From Doryteuthis pealeii (taxonomy: Eukaryota > Mollusca > Cephalopoda > Myopsida > Loliginidae), in contig CM042157.1 in assembly GCA_023376005.1 (NCBI GenBank), forward strand, positions 63,816,311-63,880,310: DNA of 64,000 nucleotides. The letters run 5' to 3'. Made by a program: the position numbers and the translations under genes. Below are positions 43,273 through 54,064 of the stretch, piece after piece. The notes beneath the pieces were generated by a model, which saw only the letters and a program-made list of their open reading frames with translations, made no database searches and was not told the origin of the DNA. Position 1 is the first letter of the stretch. Every line of letters starts with the position of its first letter.

Positions 43273-43570
43273 AGTACCATTATAGTAATGTGGCCTACTA
43301 TAAAAGCATATTATAAATTTATAAATAATAATCAATAATAACTGCTAACCATAAAACCCTATTTTTAGAATTAAATAGATCTCTAAAATTCATGTAAATA
43401 TGGATAAATCTTTTTTTAAATATAAGTTAATTTACTAATATATCCAGCTCATGACTGGAATTGCATTTCTTGAAATTGAATATATGTGAAAATAATTAGT
43501 TTCAAATTTAAATTGCCTACACTTATTATCCATACAATATACTCTGAGGTAGGACACATTCAAAAACAGA
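43273..43570. mobile_element. TIR element, family M2, copy 2 (reverse orientation)
   Basis: Relative to 18876-19210 it is reversed: ATTATAGTAATGTGGCCTAC at the left, AACTGCTAACCATAAAACCC and CATGACTGGAATTGCATTTC inside, and CTCTGAGGTAGGACACATTC at the right. Its right end runs directly into a tandem array of the same terminal motif. Confidence 0.72.
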
Positions 43571-43935
43571 GGCTAGACCAACATACTAATAACAGAAATC
43601 AAAAGCTAGGCCACTACTATAACAGAAATCAAAAAAGCCCTAGGCCACATCTATAACAGAAATCAAAAAGCTAGGCCACATACTATAACAGAATCAAAAA
43701 AGGTAGGCCACATAACTAATAACAGAATCAAAAAAAAGGTAAGCCCACATTACTATAACAGAATCAAAAAAAGGTAGCCACATCACTATAACAGTCAAAA
43801 AAGGTAGCCAATACTAGTAACGAAAATCAAAAAAAGGTAAGGCCACATAACATATAACAGAATCAAAAAAAAAAGGTAAGGCCACATACTTATAACAGAA
43901 TCAAAAAGATAGGCCAACATACTAAAACAGCACCA
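43571..43935. repeat. Tandem array of the M2 transposon end, about 32-bp unit, 11 copies
   Basis: The unit is near AGGCCACATACTATAACAGA plus ATCAAAAAAGGT. GGCCACATACTATAA is the terminal motif of element M2. Units vary in the A-tract length and in AC/TA indels. The array abuts the right end of M2 copy 2. Confidence 0.85.
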
Positions 43936-43966
43936 ATAAAATTAAATTTTTAAAAAAAAAACTTAC

Positions 43967-44037
43967 CTCTGGATCAGATTTTCATCAGAATTCTGTAGAG
44001 ACTATCTTGTGATAAATTCTCAAGAGGTTAAGTCTCT
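43967..44037 (-). pseudogene. Exon-like segment with stops (possible pseudo-exon or UTR exon)
   Basis: Excellent splice signals on the minus strand: a TTTCTTTTTTTGCAG acceptor before 44037 and GTAAGT after 43967. The 71 bp have stops in every frame. In the frame joining the exon at 45122-45241, it reads RDLTS, stop, EFITR, stop, SLQNSDENLIQ. Two sequencing errors, a decayed exon or an untranslated exon would all explain this. Confidence 0.35.
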
Positions 44038-44539
44038 CTGCAAAAAAAGAAAATAAAATAAACCATTTAAAAATAAAAAAAATGTTTTTAGACCTAGCCA
44101 ACAAAGACAATCTTAGGTCCACCCAAACACCACATGTCATCAAATTGGTGGTTATCTAAATCTTTGCAAGTTCTCTTGAATTTAATCCCACAACTCAGAC
44201 ATGTAATCGCATCTCTTGAAATTGACATTTTCATAATCTTTTTTTATCCTGAGGCTAATTCGGAGAAAATATTCCAACATCCTTCTTTTAAATATTTTCC
44301 CTGTCTTCCTTTAATAATTTAAATGTTTTAATATTTTTTAAGTCACCATTAGTTTAAAGCCTACTACTCAATTCCTTTGCATTAAGTGAGAAAAGCAGAA
44401 ATGTTGTATGTTAATAGTGAAAATAAAACAAAAAATTATATTGCCAAAATAATTTTTCCCTAGGCCATCAAATATTTTCCCAATAAAGATTAAAAAATAA
44501 TAAATCCTTAATGATAGATAACATCAACTTCTTAATTTA

Positions 44540-44840
44540 CATTAAATCTTAAAAAAAAAAAAAATTAATTAACATTAAATCTTTAAAAAAAAAAAAAATT
44601 AAAAAATTACATTAAATGTCTTTAAAAAAAAAAAAAAATTAAAAATTACATTAACATCTTTTTGAAAAAAAAAATTAAAAAATTACATTAAATCTTTTGA
44701 AAAAAAAACATAAAATTTACATTAAAGATCTTTTGAAAGAAATTAATTACATTAAATCTTTTGAAAAACAAAATTAAATTAAACATTAAATCTTTTAAAA
44801 TTAAATTACATTAAATTTTAAAAATTAAGTTACATTTAGA
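44540..44840. repeat. Tandem repeat, ATTACATTAAATCTTT unit
   Basis: About eight units of roughly 35-45 bp, each with AATTACATTAAATCTTT followed by a variable A-tract and AATTAAA. Spacing shortens toward the right as the A-tracts shrink. Confidence 0.85.
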
Positions 44841-45121
44841 AATTTTAAATGAAATAACAGATTCTAACTAAACCACATTTGATTTAAAATAATCCACACA
44901 GGTTTATTTTTAGGCCTAACTTAAAAAAAAAAAAAAAAAAAAACTATTTTAGAAGCCGGTTTCTCCAGAGGAAAGCCTTTTTCCCCAAAATTTATTTTAA
45001 ATAAAAATTTTTTTCCAATTTCTATGGCAATAAACATTAACCCCAATACCTAATACAACAACTGGAATGCTGCTGCCAACAATTCAAAAAATAGAACAAA
45101 GGTTGTCGAGACAATACTCAC

Positions 45122-45241
45122 GACCGACTCTGAGGAAAGCATGGGCCAAAACCCATATATGTTCGGTAGGAGATGAGAAAGAATTCGGGTTTTATAATAA
45201 GGCAACACTGTAAAAAAACTAGCAATGCTGTCTATGTTCAG
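45122..45241 (-). CDS. Candidate coding exon, gene unknown
   Basis: TTTCTTTTTCAG acceptor before 45241 and GTGAGT donor after 45122. The 120 bp are 40 codons, phase 0 at both ends, fully open: LNIDSIASFFTVLPYYKTRI, then LSHLLPNIYGFWPMLSSESV. The composition looks like a real globular protein. I do not recognise the family; it is not part of GPAM as I know it. The next exon-like segment downstream (43967-44037) would continue in phase but has two stops. Confidence 0.5.
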
Positions 45242-45724
45242 CTGAAAAAGAAAATACAACATGTATAGAAATTTAATTAAAAAAATGGCAGTAAATTTTT
45301 ACAATCAAGGGACATACATTAACAATTCCAAAAATCAATTTCCAAAATCTTATTGCACAATGACACTAACTTATTGGGGGGAGCCTTGAAAAGTTCTTGG
45401 CTTCACCAAAAAAAATCCACCGAGAGTTATGAAACCCATCCTGCGGTTAACCAACACTTAAGCCCCTGGTGATATTAAATGTGTATAATATATTTACTTT
45501 GTTCGTTAATTGCTTTATTTTCAAGTTTTCCTCCAGACATACATATACACCACTGTGGTCTTTAAGTAAAAATAAAACATGAAAAGGAACACAAATATGG
45601 GAACCTATAATTAAAAAGGCCTAGAACTAGATTAAAAAAACAAACAACCCACCCCAAAAAAAAAATCGTAAAATAAGGTAGATAGTCCTAAGCAAAACCA
45701 AGACATTAGGTTTATTTAAGTTCC

Positions 45725-46100
45725 CCAAATTCCACTGGATTTGAACACATAGCCTAGTGGATAAAGACAGTTCTAAAAGTGACAGTTATCTCTAAGACTG
45801 CAGGTTCAATTCCTATCAGGGGGCAGCAGTAACAGAATAATATTAACACCAAGCTTAACACCTGTACCACCAGCTAGTGGTTAGCGGAAATTAGGAACAG
45901 GATAACCCCAATGGACTGAATAAAGGGTTAGGTTCAAAAGTTTTCCGCGATGTTTCTCCAATTACGACAAAAAGGTTTCCCGAGTCGCGACAAGAAAAAT
46001 ATTCTGAGAAGGCTCGGAAGGGTACATTGGCCCGAAATATCTGTACCAAGATAACAATGAAGATGAAGGACAATAGTCTGTAATAATCAAATAATACTAA
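45725..46100 (+). repeat. Repeat family D copy
   Basis: GTTCAATTCCTATCAGGGGG, AATATTAACACCAAGCTTAA, GAATAAAGGGTTAGGTTCAA, GTACATTGGCCCGAAATATC and GATGAAGGACAATAGTCTG in family order. The GTTCAATTCC core is box-B-like. Confidence 0.75.
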
Positions 46101-47040
46101 ATAATATGTGTAAATTTGTATTTTACATGTTATTTCAAAAGCTATATATATACTATATATATATAATATTAGTGAATACTGAATAGCATTTTTAAAATTT
46201 AGTGCATCCTGGGAACCTACAATTTGCATTCGAATGAGGTCCCCCATAAAATTATGGGTCCCAACTAAAGTTTCTTAAATAGATTGTATGGTTTTTTTTT
46301 TATTTATGATCTGGGAAACAACAAACAGCCTAATCCTACCTGTAACCTATCCTTGTAAATTCATTTCTAAAGAAAACTATTGAAATGGTATTTAACAGTT
46401 AGCTCTTGAATGGTCAGGGAAGAAAAAAATAAAAAAGTTTTAATTTAATAAATTCATTTGGGGGGGGGGGTGAGTGGAGAAACAAAAAAAAACAAAAAGA
46501 AAGATCTCTCCCGTGTAAAGGAGTTAATGCAAACCACAGAAGGATATACTATAAAAAAAAATTAAATAAAAATAAAAAAAAAAACCCGTAGCCAAAAAAA
46601 TGAGGTTAGCGGAGATTAAACCAAATAGGTGGTGGAGGGCAGTGAAAAACAATAATAAAAAAATAAGCAAGAAGGAGAATATCAAATCTTCTGGCAAAAT
46701 GCCCTGAATTTAAATTCAAGAAAGATATTAGGGAGAGATTTATTCTGATTAGGAAAATTATTGATTATATTGTCCTAAATTAAAAAGAGAATAGTGAACT
46801 TTTATATATAAGCAGTAGCACTTTATAAATAAAGTAATGCCACTAAAACTTATTAAAGAAAAAAAAGAAAAAGAAAAGAAAAAAAAACCTAAATTTTCTC
46901 CTTCACTGAAACCCCAAAAGATATTAGAATTATATTACATATTCGAATGGACGATTATATAATCAAAAACAAAAAACTACTATGTATTTTATTTATTACC
47001 CCCCAGGATACAAAAAAACAAATGTAAACTCCTAGGCTGT
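46101..47040. other. AT-rich DNA, nothing recognised
   Basis: Contains TA tracts (46143-46167), GTGCATCCTGGGA at 46202 (also at 18471, so a repeat fragment) and a G10 run at 46460. No exon found. Confidence 0.5.
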
Positions 47041-47814
47041 ATTTTTGGTTTAATTGGCATATCAACCTTTGTGGGTTATTTAATGCCAAGCTATCCTATG
47101 TAGAAGGAAAACAAGGAAGTGTATTATTTTAACTACCATAGCTGGGAGATGAGAGGGTTTGGTTTACTCTTCAAGCTACACATGCTTTTATCCGATTTTT
47201 TTTAAAAGTATTTTTTTTTTAAAGGAATCCCACTTTTCAAAAATTAAAGCAGCAAAAGAAAGAGCCCAGCTTTTGTAAATGCTCTTTTGATCTGCCTTTT
47301 CATGAATAAACTCATTAGTTTTGTCTTGTTTCGTCTTACTCGGATGGTTTGCATGATAGGAGTAGTGGCCATACAGCCACAGCTGTTTTATGGGGTTGCT
47401 ATTCCAGGATTTTGTTTCAGACAGAAACACAGCACCTTCTGTAGTTCTGATTTAGCTTTTTTCTCTAAAGCAATTTTGTTAGAGTCTAAGTGATGCAGCC
47501 CATACAGTAGCAACTGACATGGACTACAAAGAATTCTCGCTTTATATTATTGGAGAGATCAGATTTCTATTATGATCAAATAATTGCCTATACACGTTCC
47601 AATGCCTATTCCATGCATATATTGAACATCACTTTCTTGTAGATGAGCTATTACTAGAACTAGGTAATGTGAACAGGTATACTAATTTCAAAGGCTTCAT
47701 CATCCTATAATGGAGATGACTCAATCTTGTTTAAAAACCATGAACGGTCCATTTTATCTTAAATTCACAACAGTAAAATTAATGACAGCAGCCCAGTGTG
47801 TATATATTAACAAA

Positions 47815-48120
47815 TACTGGAGCCCATGTCTAATGTTAGAGTCGTGGGAATGGAACTTGTCGGACCCAAGTCAATTCCTGGACGAAGCCGTGTTGCATTT
47901 CACATAGCGCTAAATACCCTTGGGAAAGGTAATGAATCCAAATTCTCCCTCCCAGCTATGGAAAATTAATAGCAAGGCAATACTGGGCTCTTTAAAACAA
48001 TGGCTAGCTAACGCAGTCTAGGAAGGAAGGAAACTCCTGAATTCAAAACCTGTAAACTCTGCTGAAAAATAATTGACGTTGTGTCGCATCCTGCTCATAC
48101 AGAGGGGTTGGTTAAATAAA
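47815..48120 (+). repeat. SINE family B, copy in tandem pair
   Basis: ACTGGAGCCCATGTCTAATG, GTCAATTCCTGGACG (box B), ATACCCTTGGGAAAGGTAAT, TCCCTCCCAGCTATGG, GGGCTCTTTAAAACAATGGC and GTGTCGCATCCTGCTCATAC. It ends at GGTTGGTTAAATAAATATT, immediately followed by another copy. Confidence 0.85.
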
Positions 48121-48478
48121 TATTTTGGGAGCCCATAAAAAACATCCTACATTGGGCAAATAGAATATATAGGAAGCGTGCTTAGCGTAATGATTGTCGT
48201 AAGAAAATGAAATTGGTGACAGAAATTTCAAATTCCTGGAACAAGGCCTTTTTGCCTTTCCCTTTTTGCTAATGCCCTTGGAAAGGCCATGAGTCCATAC
48301 TGTTCTCCCCAACTATGGGGAAAATAGTAAGGAAAGACTGGGTTCTTTGTAGCCTTGTTAGGTAACTGGGAAGGAAAACTCTGGAAATTTCAAAATCAAT
48401 CTTTCCGCACTTCAAAAATTGAACCCATATCTCATTCTGCTTGTGGTGTTGGTAAATACAATATATTGGAGTATAAAA
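48121..48478 (+). repeat. SINE family B, second copy in tandem pair
   Basis: Starts GGAGCCCATAAAAAACATCC directly after the tail of the first copy. Landmarks: CAAATTCCTGGAACAAGGCC, AATGCCCTTGGAAAGGCCAT, CCCCAACTATGGGGAAAATA, GACTGGGTTCTTTGTAGCC, CTGCTTGTGGTGTTGGTAAA. More diverged than the first. Confidence 0.75.
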
Positions 48479-48489
48479 CCACAAACCCT

Positions 48490-48620
48490 TTCTGCTTATG
48501 TCAAGTACCATGACTGAAAGCATCAGTTCCTGCTGAATCACTAGAAGTTAAGCACCAAAAAGAGCCTGTCCAAATACTTAGATGGGTGACCAACGTAAGC
48601 AATAGCCAAGATACAGTAGG
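48490..48620 (+). rRNA. 5S-rRNA-like sequence (pseudogene or 5S-derived SINE head)
   Basis: It follows the 5S rRNA order: GTCAAGTACCATGACTGAAA (5' region), TCCTGCTGAATCACTAGAAG, AGTTAAGCAC (box A), GAGCCTGTCCAAATACTT, AGATGGGTGACCAACGT (box C region) and ATACAGTAGGT (3' end). The internal promoter of 5S genes is this box A to box C interval, and both are close to consensus. The 5' third is diverged and there is a small insertion, so it is not a functional rRNA. No T-run terminator follows at once. Confidence 0.75.
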
Positions 48621-49119
48621 TACAATTTATAAAAAAATGACTTGATTTTAGCATTAAATGATCCAAAAGGTTGATTATGCTGTAAAAATATTATAAAAAA
48701 AAGATAAAAATAAATAAATGATAATGACTGAAAATGAAATTTTTTTTTTAAATTCAGTACCTACCTGTGTACAGACTGTTTGTGTAGTTGTGGAAAAAAA
48801 AAAATCAGTAAAAAAATAGAAAGTAAAAGAAAATAAAAGAATTAAATAAACAAAATAAAAGAACTTTTAAAACCTCTTCACAAATTACATAAAATATAGA
48901 ACTGATCTTTTTATTAGAGTAATTATTCTTCCGTTTTAGTGGTTAGTGTATCAACTTTCCAAAGCTGTAAGATACGTCAAAGTTCAATCTTCTCTTAAAA
49001 CTTCCCAAAAAATAATTTTTTTTAAAATGCCTTGATGTTTTCAACTTCCCATTTATCGAAACTATCAAAAGTGACGATTTAGCCCGTAATTGGTTTTAAT
49101 TTACAGATTAAAGGAATTT

Positions 49120-49735
49120 TTGGACCAAGAGTATCCAATAGCACCCCAAAATCATCACTTAATGAAAGGTTCATATTTTTAAACTTAATCACCAGTAACT
49201 TTGACTTTCAAAATATTTGAAAAATAAAAATGAAACAAGATGATTTTTTGAAATTTTATATTGTATCTGACAAAAAAACAAAATTTTGTGATACTATTTC
49301 TGAACAGCAATCCTTTTTATTTAAAAATAAAACATAAAAAAAAATATTTTGCAATAAAAAACTGTAATTATTTAAATAAACATAATTGGCATTCTCCTTC
49401 TGATCTTCAAGTAAAAACTATTTTAATATAAAAAAACGTTCTTTTGTTTGTTTTTTATAATTCATCGTAAGTGTTGAAAAATACTCATAAAACTTCTGAT
49501 TAAAAAGTAATTAATTTAAAAAAGATTTTTGCTATTGAATTTTAGATTTGATGAACTTACCAACCGATCTAATTAATTTAATTATCGTAAGTTCAACATC
49601 TCCATAACTTCTGATTAAAAATCGAATTTGATTACAAAAAAATTTGAAAGCAGAAGTTACCGGTGACAATTTAAAAATGTGAACCTTCATTAAAGTTGAT
49701 TGATTTGGGGTTGCCTAACTGGGATACTCTGATCT
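49120..49735. mobile_element. DNA transposon-like element with 100-bp TIRs
   Basis: The left end has AGAGTATCCAATAGCACCCC, AATGAAAGGTTCATATTTTT, CACCAGTAACTTTGACTTTC. The reverse complement of the right end has AGAGTATCCCAGTTAGGCAA, AATGAAGGTTCACATTTTTA, CACCGGTAACTTCTGCTTTC. The internal part is non-coding and has a direct repeat (AACTTCTGATTAAAAA at 49490 and 49608). About 615 bp in all; a transposase is absent. Confidence 0.75.
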
Positions 49736-49739
49736 AAAA

Positions 49740-50561
49740 TTTTTTATAAAAATTATATTACGTAGCATAAGAAACTAAAGTAACCATTGTCCTAGCAAAA
49801 AGACTTAAAACCAAAATACTACTGTATACTAACTTGTGTATAGCTTGACCAAATTGATTCATAGGTAAAAAAAAAAAAACATTTAAATTTCCTTCAATTT
49901 TTGAATGCAAAATGTTTTCTTTTTTTTTCCTTCCAAATAATTTATTTAAATTTCAACCTCACCAAAATTTAATCATCCTATAGGCTTGACTTCAATATAT
50001 ATGAAAAAACAAAAAAGAAAAAAATTTTATAAAAAACCAAGGACAAAAATATCGATTATATTTATTACAGTACTATAAATGTGATAAAAAGAGGAAATAA
50101 GTTTAGGGTGGGTAGAAATAGAGGTCTATAATGGAAAAAAGAACGGTGGTATATTGCCTATGGAAGAAAGGACGTATATAGATTAAATGGGATGTGAATA
50201 AGAATATTTTTTATGATAAAGTAAAGAAAAATACATATATAATATCCATATACTAGTAGATTAAAAAAGAATAATTTAATAAAAAGAAAATAAAAATATA
50301 ATACATCATATATATATATAGCATGAAATATAAAAAAGAATATTGATAAAAAAAAAAACAAAAAAATATATGAAAAATAATTAAGATATTTATGAAAAGT
50401 ATATATATAGAGAATATTTTTTATAAAAGAATATTTTGATAGGAAAAAAAAAAAACAACAAAAAAAACAACAGTTTCGATGGAAATTTTCTTTCCCCAAT
50501 AAAAATCTAAATTTGAAAGTTGTAAACTAGAATCTACTACAAGTATATATTGTATTACTTA
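49740..50561. other. A/T-rich DNA next to a gap
   Basis: Very low GC, with long A and T runs and TA tracts. The 113-codon Phe/Ile/Tyr-rich minus-strand frame at 50158-50499 is compositional. Confidence 0.55.
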
Positions 50562-50571
50562 NNNNNNNNNN
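50562..50571. other. Assembly gap (10 N)
   Basis: Ten N, probably a join of contigs with unknown or negative overlap. The right side begins abruptly with a GA-rich tract. Confidence 0.99.
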
Positions 50572-50805
50572 CAGAGAGAGATGGAACATGCTAGCAGAAG
50601 AGATTAAAAAAAGGTACGCAAGAGAAGATCATGAGAAAAAGTGGACGAAAAAGGTGATTTTCCGAAAATACAGGATGAGGGAGGTCCGAAGGAAAGCAAA
50701 TCTCACCAACTTCACATTCATGCCCTCTCATTTTTAAATTTTTTTTAATCTTTAACCACAATTTTTCAAATTTAATGAGGTTTTAAAATCATCAAATATA
50801 CACAA

Positions 50806-51020
50806 GGGCGCGGGTTAGTCTCAGTCGTAGAAGCGTGTCGGCTAGAAACCACAAGGTTCCTATTGATACCCGCTCCCTCGCCAACGTAATGAGTAGCACA
50901 GGATCTTGTGTGGTAAAGTAAGGAGCTGATGGTAGTGTGACGCTTTACCTCAGATGCCAACAATCTCCCTTGGATAGGACTCCCTTGCTGCATGGCTGAT
51001 ACCGACTTAGGCCACCCCAA
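50806..51020 (+). repeat. SINE family A, near full length
   Basis: GGGCGCGGGTTAGTCTCAGT, GTCGGCTAGAAACCACAAGG, TTCCTATTGATACCC (box B), CGCCAACGTAATGAGTAGCA, GAGCTGATGGTAGTGTGACG and the tail GATACCGACTTAGGCCACCC. Orientation plus. Confidence 0.88.
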
Positions 51021-51377
51021 CGAGTTACTTCACACCCCTAGACAAAACATCGCCAATCAACGATATCATGGAATTATCCCCATTTTCTATTTTCTCTGGA
51101 GAACAGAAATTCTTGGGAACGAATGATTTTTATATATTTAGCCAAATTATTTTTTATTATTTAGCCAAATTATTTCTAATGTCAGTAGTAGCAGGTTAAA
51201 ATTCTAAAAACACGAAAAGCTTACACCTGGTGTGAAAATTCAAATAATAATAGTTGTAAAATTGTAAGCTTTTAATGCAAATAATTTGCATATTTATATG
51301 GGATCCAAGTTTTATGCCTTGATATATGATATTACATGGTTATGACGGAGAACGAGAAGGAAAAAGAGCAAGACATT

Positions 51378-51460
51378 GTTTTGCCTGCCGGGATCGAACC
51401 CGCGTCCTCCCACATGCAAAAACAAATGCGATTAAGGCACCTGGACGGACGCGAGGTTCG
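51378..51460 (-). repeat. tRNA-like sequence, probably a SINE head
   Basis: The minus strand has a perfect box B (GGTTCGATCCC, 51392-51402) inside GACGCGGGTTCGATCCCGGC and an upstream TGCCTTAATCGCATTTG segment. I could not fold a complete cloverleaf with matching acceptor stem, and it lacks the family A-C bodies. A tRNA pseudogene is the alternative. Confidence 0.45.
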
Positions 51461-51889
51461 CTGATGTGCCAGATGTTTGGGTAATATGTCCTAAAAACCA
51501 AAGCGAGAGGAGCGTGGCATGAGAAGCATCGAGAAGCTTTACGTGAGACGGCAGTCAGAAAACTATTATTTTTGACGCCATGCGCGGATTTTAGCTGCTG
51601 GTCGAAGACTGTATTGCCAAAAGAAAGTTTGGCTTGCGAGAAGACAGTGAACTCACTTCTTTTGGTCCCACCCCCCTCAGCAGGAACTTGTTGAAAGGCA
51701 AATATCTATTTTCCTCTATATTTTTCCCCCCTTCTATAATTGTCAACATTGATATTCAAATGTGGTAATTGGTAATGTTTTAAAAAGATATGTCCAGATT
51801 TACAAGAATATGGTTCCTCTCTATAAGGTCTCTGAAATGGAAATTACCATAAATGTTTTTCTTCTCTAGTGCGTTTCAGCAGTGATTCT

Positions 51890-52030
51890 TAAAAGATGGC
51901 TCCGGCCTACAAAGGATGCTTGATCAGTGTTGTAATACATGATGACGCAGCAGGAAATTACACTGTTGATATTGCGTCTCACCTCCTTCAAAAAGTATTA
52001 TTATTGTTAATTGGTAAATTTGGAGGTTAA
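51890..52030 (+). CDS. Candidate first coding exon, gene unknown
   Basis: After a TTTTTCTTCTCTAG acceptor (51859-51869) an ATG at 51896 in good context (AAAAGATGGC) opens MAPAYKGCLISVVIHDDAAG, then NYTVDIASHLLQK. The frame stays open to 52028; donor candidates are the GTATTA at 51995 and the GTAAAT at 52013. The upstream 350 bp are GC-richer. No downstream partner exon was found. I do not recognise the protein. It may be part of a retroelement. Confidence 0.3.
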
Positions 52031-52184
52031 CATGCAGCAACTTATGTCAACTTTCCACATAAGTAACTAAGCGCACTAGGTACTGTTATCCAATGGTAAG
52101 AATTATGGGATTAAAAAGTTTATACTCAATTTATTTGTATACTTATAACAGGCCAAGGCTAGGAAATACTGCTAGTATACTATA

Positions 52185-52310
52185 TATAGTATGAGAAGTA
52201 AATACACAAACGATTGTGTTTTTTGATATGGCTTTTTTTAGCCAACAAAGAATTGTCGGCTAAAAAACCCAAATCAAAACACATCGTTTGTGTAATTTAC
52301 TTCTATACTG
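52185..52310. repeat. Inverted repeat, arms about 55 bp
   Basis: Left arm AGTATGAGAAGTAAATACAC, AAACGATTGTGTTTTTTGAT; right arm ATCAAAACACATCGTTTGTG, TAATTTACTTCTATACTGT. Spacer about 12 bp. A small foldback MITE is likely. Confidence 0.82.
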
Positions 52311-52384
52311 TCGTGGTAGAAAGTCACTATAAGAGATTTATCCTACTTCTAAACAAACGACAAAATCTAAGAAAGTCCGATTGG

Positions 52385-52640
52385 TGGTAGGGGTTACGGT
52401 CCTCGCGCAGTCAGCTTGACAGTCAGGGTTCGAATCAAGCAGCAAGGTGGTCTTCCTATCTATAGTTCTGCTAATGAGGCCTACATAGGCTGAATGTACA
52501 TACAGAGATTGATTTTTTATCGATTTAGCCTTACATTTGAATAGGTATTCCTGCCTAATTAATTATTAATTAATTAACTTTCAAAATTAGGTACAACTTC
52601 AAATTAAGCAAATATATTCTCCCAAAAATATATATAATAT
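52385..52640 (+). repeat. tRNA-derived SINE (family F) with AT-rich tail
   Basis: Head: TGGTGGTAGGGGTTACGGTC, then CAGGGTTCGAATCAAGC with box B GGTTCGAATC. Body: GAATGTACATACAGAGATTG, TTAGCCTTACATTTGAATAG, AATTAGGTACAACTTCAAAT. The body matches both arms of the palindrome at 7066-7310, which identifies that structure as two tails of this SINE. Confidence 0.75.
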
Positions 52641-53099
52641 ATATATATGTCAAAGAAAAGGCTTAAATATTAGACATATGAATATTCATAAAATTTATTT
52701 CCACTGAAATGCATCACTTCATCAGACTGTTTTCAAGAAAATGGTACAAGAGATTGCACAGATTTGTTTATATCATTAAAAATATGAAAAGACTCTTAGG
52801 TTCCTTCCTTGTATATACTACCAGGTGTGGGTATTAGGATGAATACAGTGGTTTATGGGGAAAGAAAAAAAATTTGTTGGAGTGGTTATTTCAAAGTAGA
52901 ATTACACTCTTACTCATCATACTGTAGCTGCTTTTCTCAATCATGATAACAATATCAGTAACGTTAAAAAGTTTTTGAGGAAAATTACAAAGTCATTAAA
53001 CATTGAAACTTTTGGCTATAATTTTAAATGTCTGCAAGTGTTTAAATGCTGATCTATGTACTTGAAGAAAACGCATCTCTCTCTTTTTAAAAAAGGAAT
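52641..53099. other. AT-rich DNA, nothing recognised
   Basis: A repeat-like phrase ATGCATCACTTCATCAGACT at 52711 may be a SINE 3' end. No coding evidence. Confidence 0.45.
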
Positions 53100-53830
53100 G
53101 TTCTTTTAACAATGTTTAGAGATCAAAGTGCCCCTTCCTGGGGCTAACACTTGATTCCTTTATGAACACTATCTATATCCTAGGGCTTGTTTTAGGACCT
53201 TTGATAGCTGCTTTTATAACTCCAATATAACTTGGTTTAACCAGGTATTGTGTTAAGGTTTTTATTTTTGTTGACCAACTAGTTGCCCCTACCACAATGG
53301 GTATAATATTGGTTTCTTCAACGAACCAAAGTTGTTTTTAGGTCATTCTTGAGATCTTGGTATTTTGTAATTTTTTTCACACTCAGCTCTATTGAGGCTA
53401 TAATCATTTGGAACAGCTACATCAATAATGAGAGCAGTTTTTTTTCATGTTTATTCCAGATGACAATATCTGTTTTGATAGCCTTTTGGATAGTCAATGT
53501 GCTTCTGGTTAAGTTCTTCCCATGATCTTCCCTGCTCTCTTATGTTGTGCAGATATACATTGATTGATTCAATGAGACCTAAACCACCCTCTCTTCTTGG
53601 TAGGTATATGTTGGAGTTAGCTATGTCGTGGAATAAGGAAATATAAGGTGAGAGTAGACAAAGAAATAAACAGATTGGGGTTAGAGAAAATGAACATGCT
53701 ATTTTAGCTGGTTTCTGTTGACAGCCACACCTGGGATAAGACATGTTGTAGGTATAATTATTACAAATGAGTGAATTTGGTGTTAAAAAGAGAAAGAAGA
53801 CAGGACTTTGCTTGAGAGATTCAGACACTG
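53100..53830 (-). pseudogene. LINE C-terminus, decayed copy 1
   Basis: Minus-strand reading across several frames gives YLPRREGGLGLIESINVYLH (53540-53610), ALIIDVAVPND (53400-53440), EKITKYQDLKN (53330-53390) and TIPG near 53240. R-R/K-E-G-G-x-G-L followed by I-D-V-A-V-P-x-D and K-Y-x-D-L is a standard order at the end of ORF2 of a widespread invertebrate LINE group. Frames shift at least three times, so it is not functional. Two more partial copies follow at 54065 and 54345. Confidence 0.75.
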
Positions 53831-54064
53831 AGGAACGAAATTCATATTAAAAAACACAGGTGAGATAGAATATATGTCTATATCCTTTTAAATTAGATTT
53901 TACTTAAGTTCTTAAGTGCGTTGTGTAATGTTAATGAGTTAGCCAAGAAGACCCATTGATAGTGAGTTTGATTCGCATTGGTTGACCCATTACCCCTAGC
54001 CTTGTGTTAAAATTAAAAATTTTTGGCAAAGTTTTTTTCATAATGATTTTTTAAATGATATTTT

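Noticed and set aside
43571..43935. Regularly spaced short repeats resembling a CRISPR array
   Set aside because: The whole unit repeats, with no unique spacers, and the genome is animal. It is a minisatellite.
47188..47493. Overlapping open frames on both strands near 47.3 kb
   Set aside because: Neither resembles a known protein; both are within the range expected by chance and partly compositional.
48745..48785. A splice-donor-like site (ACACAG then GTAGGTACT, minus strand)
   Set aside because: No exon body with an acceptor could be defined upstream of it.
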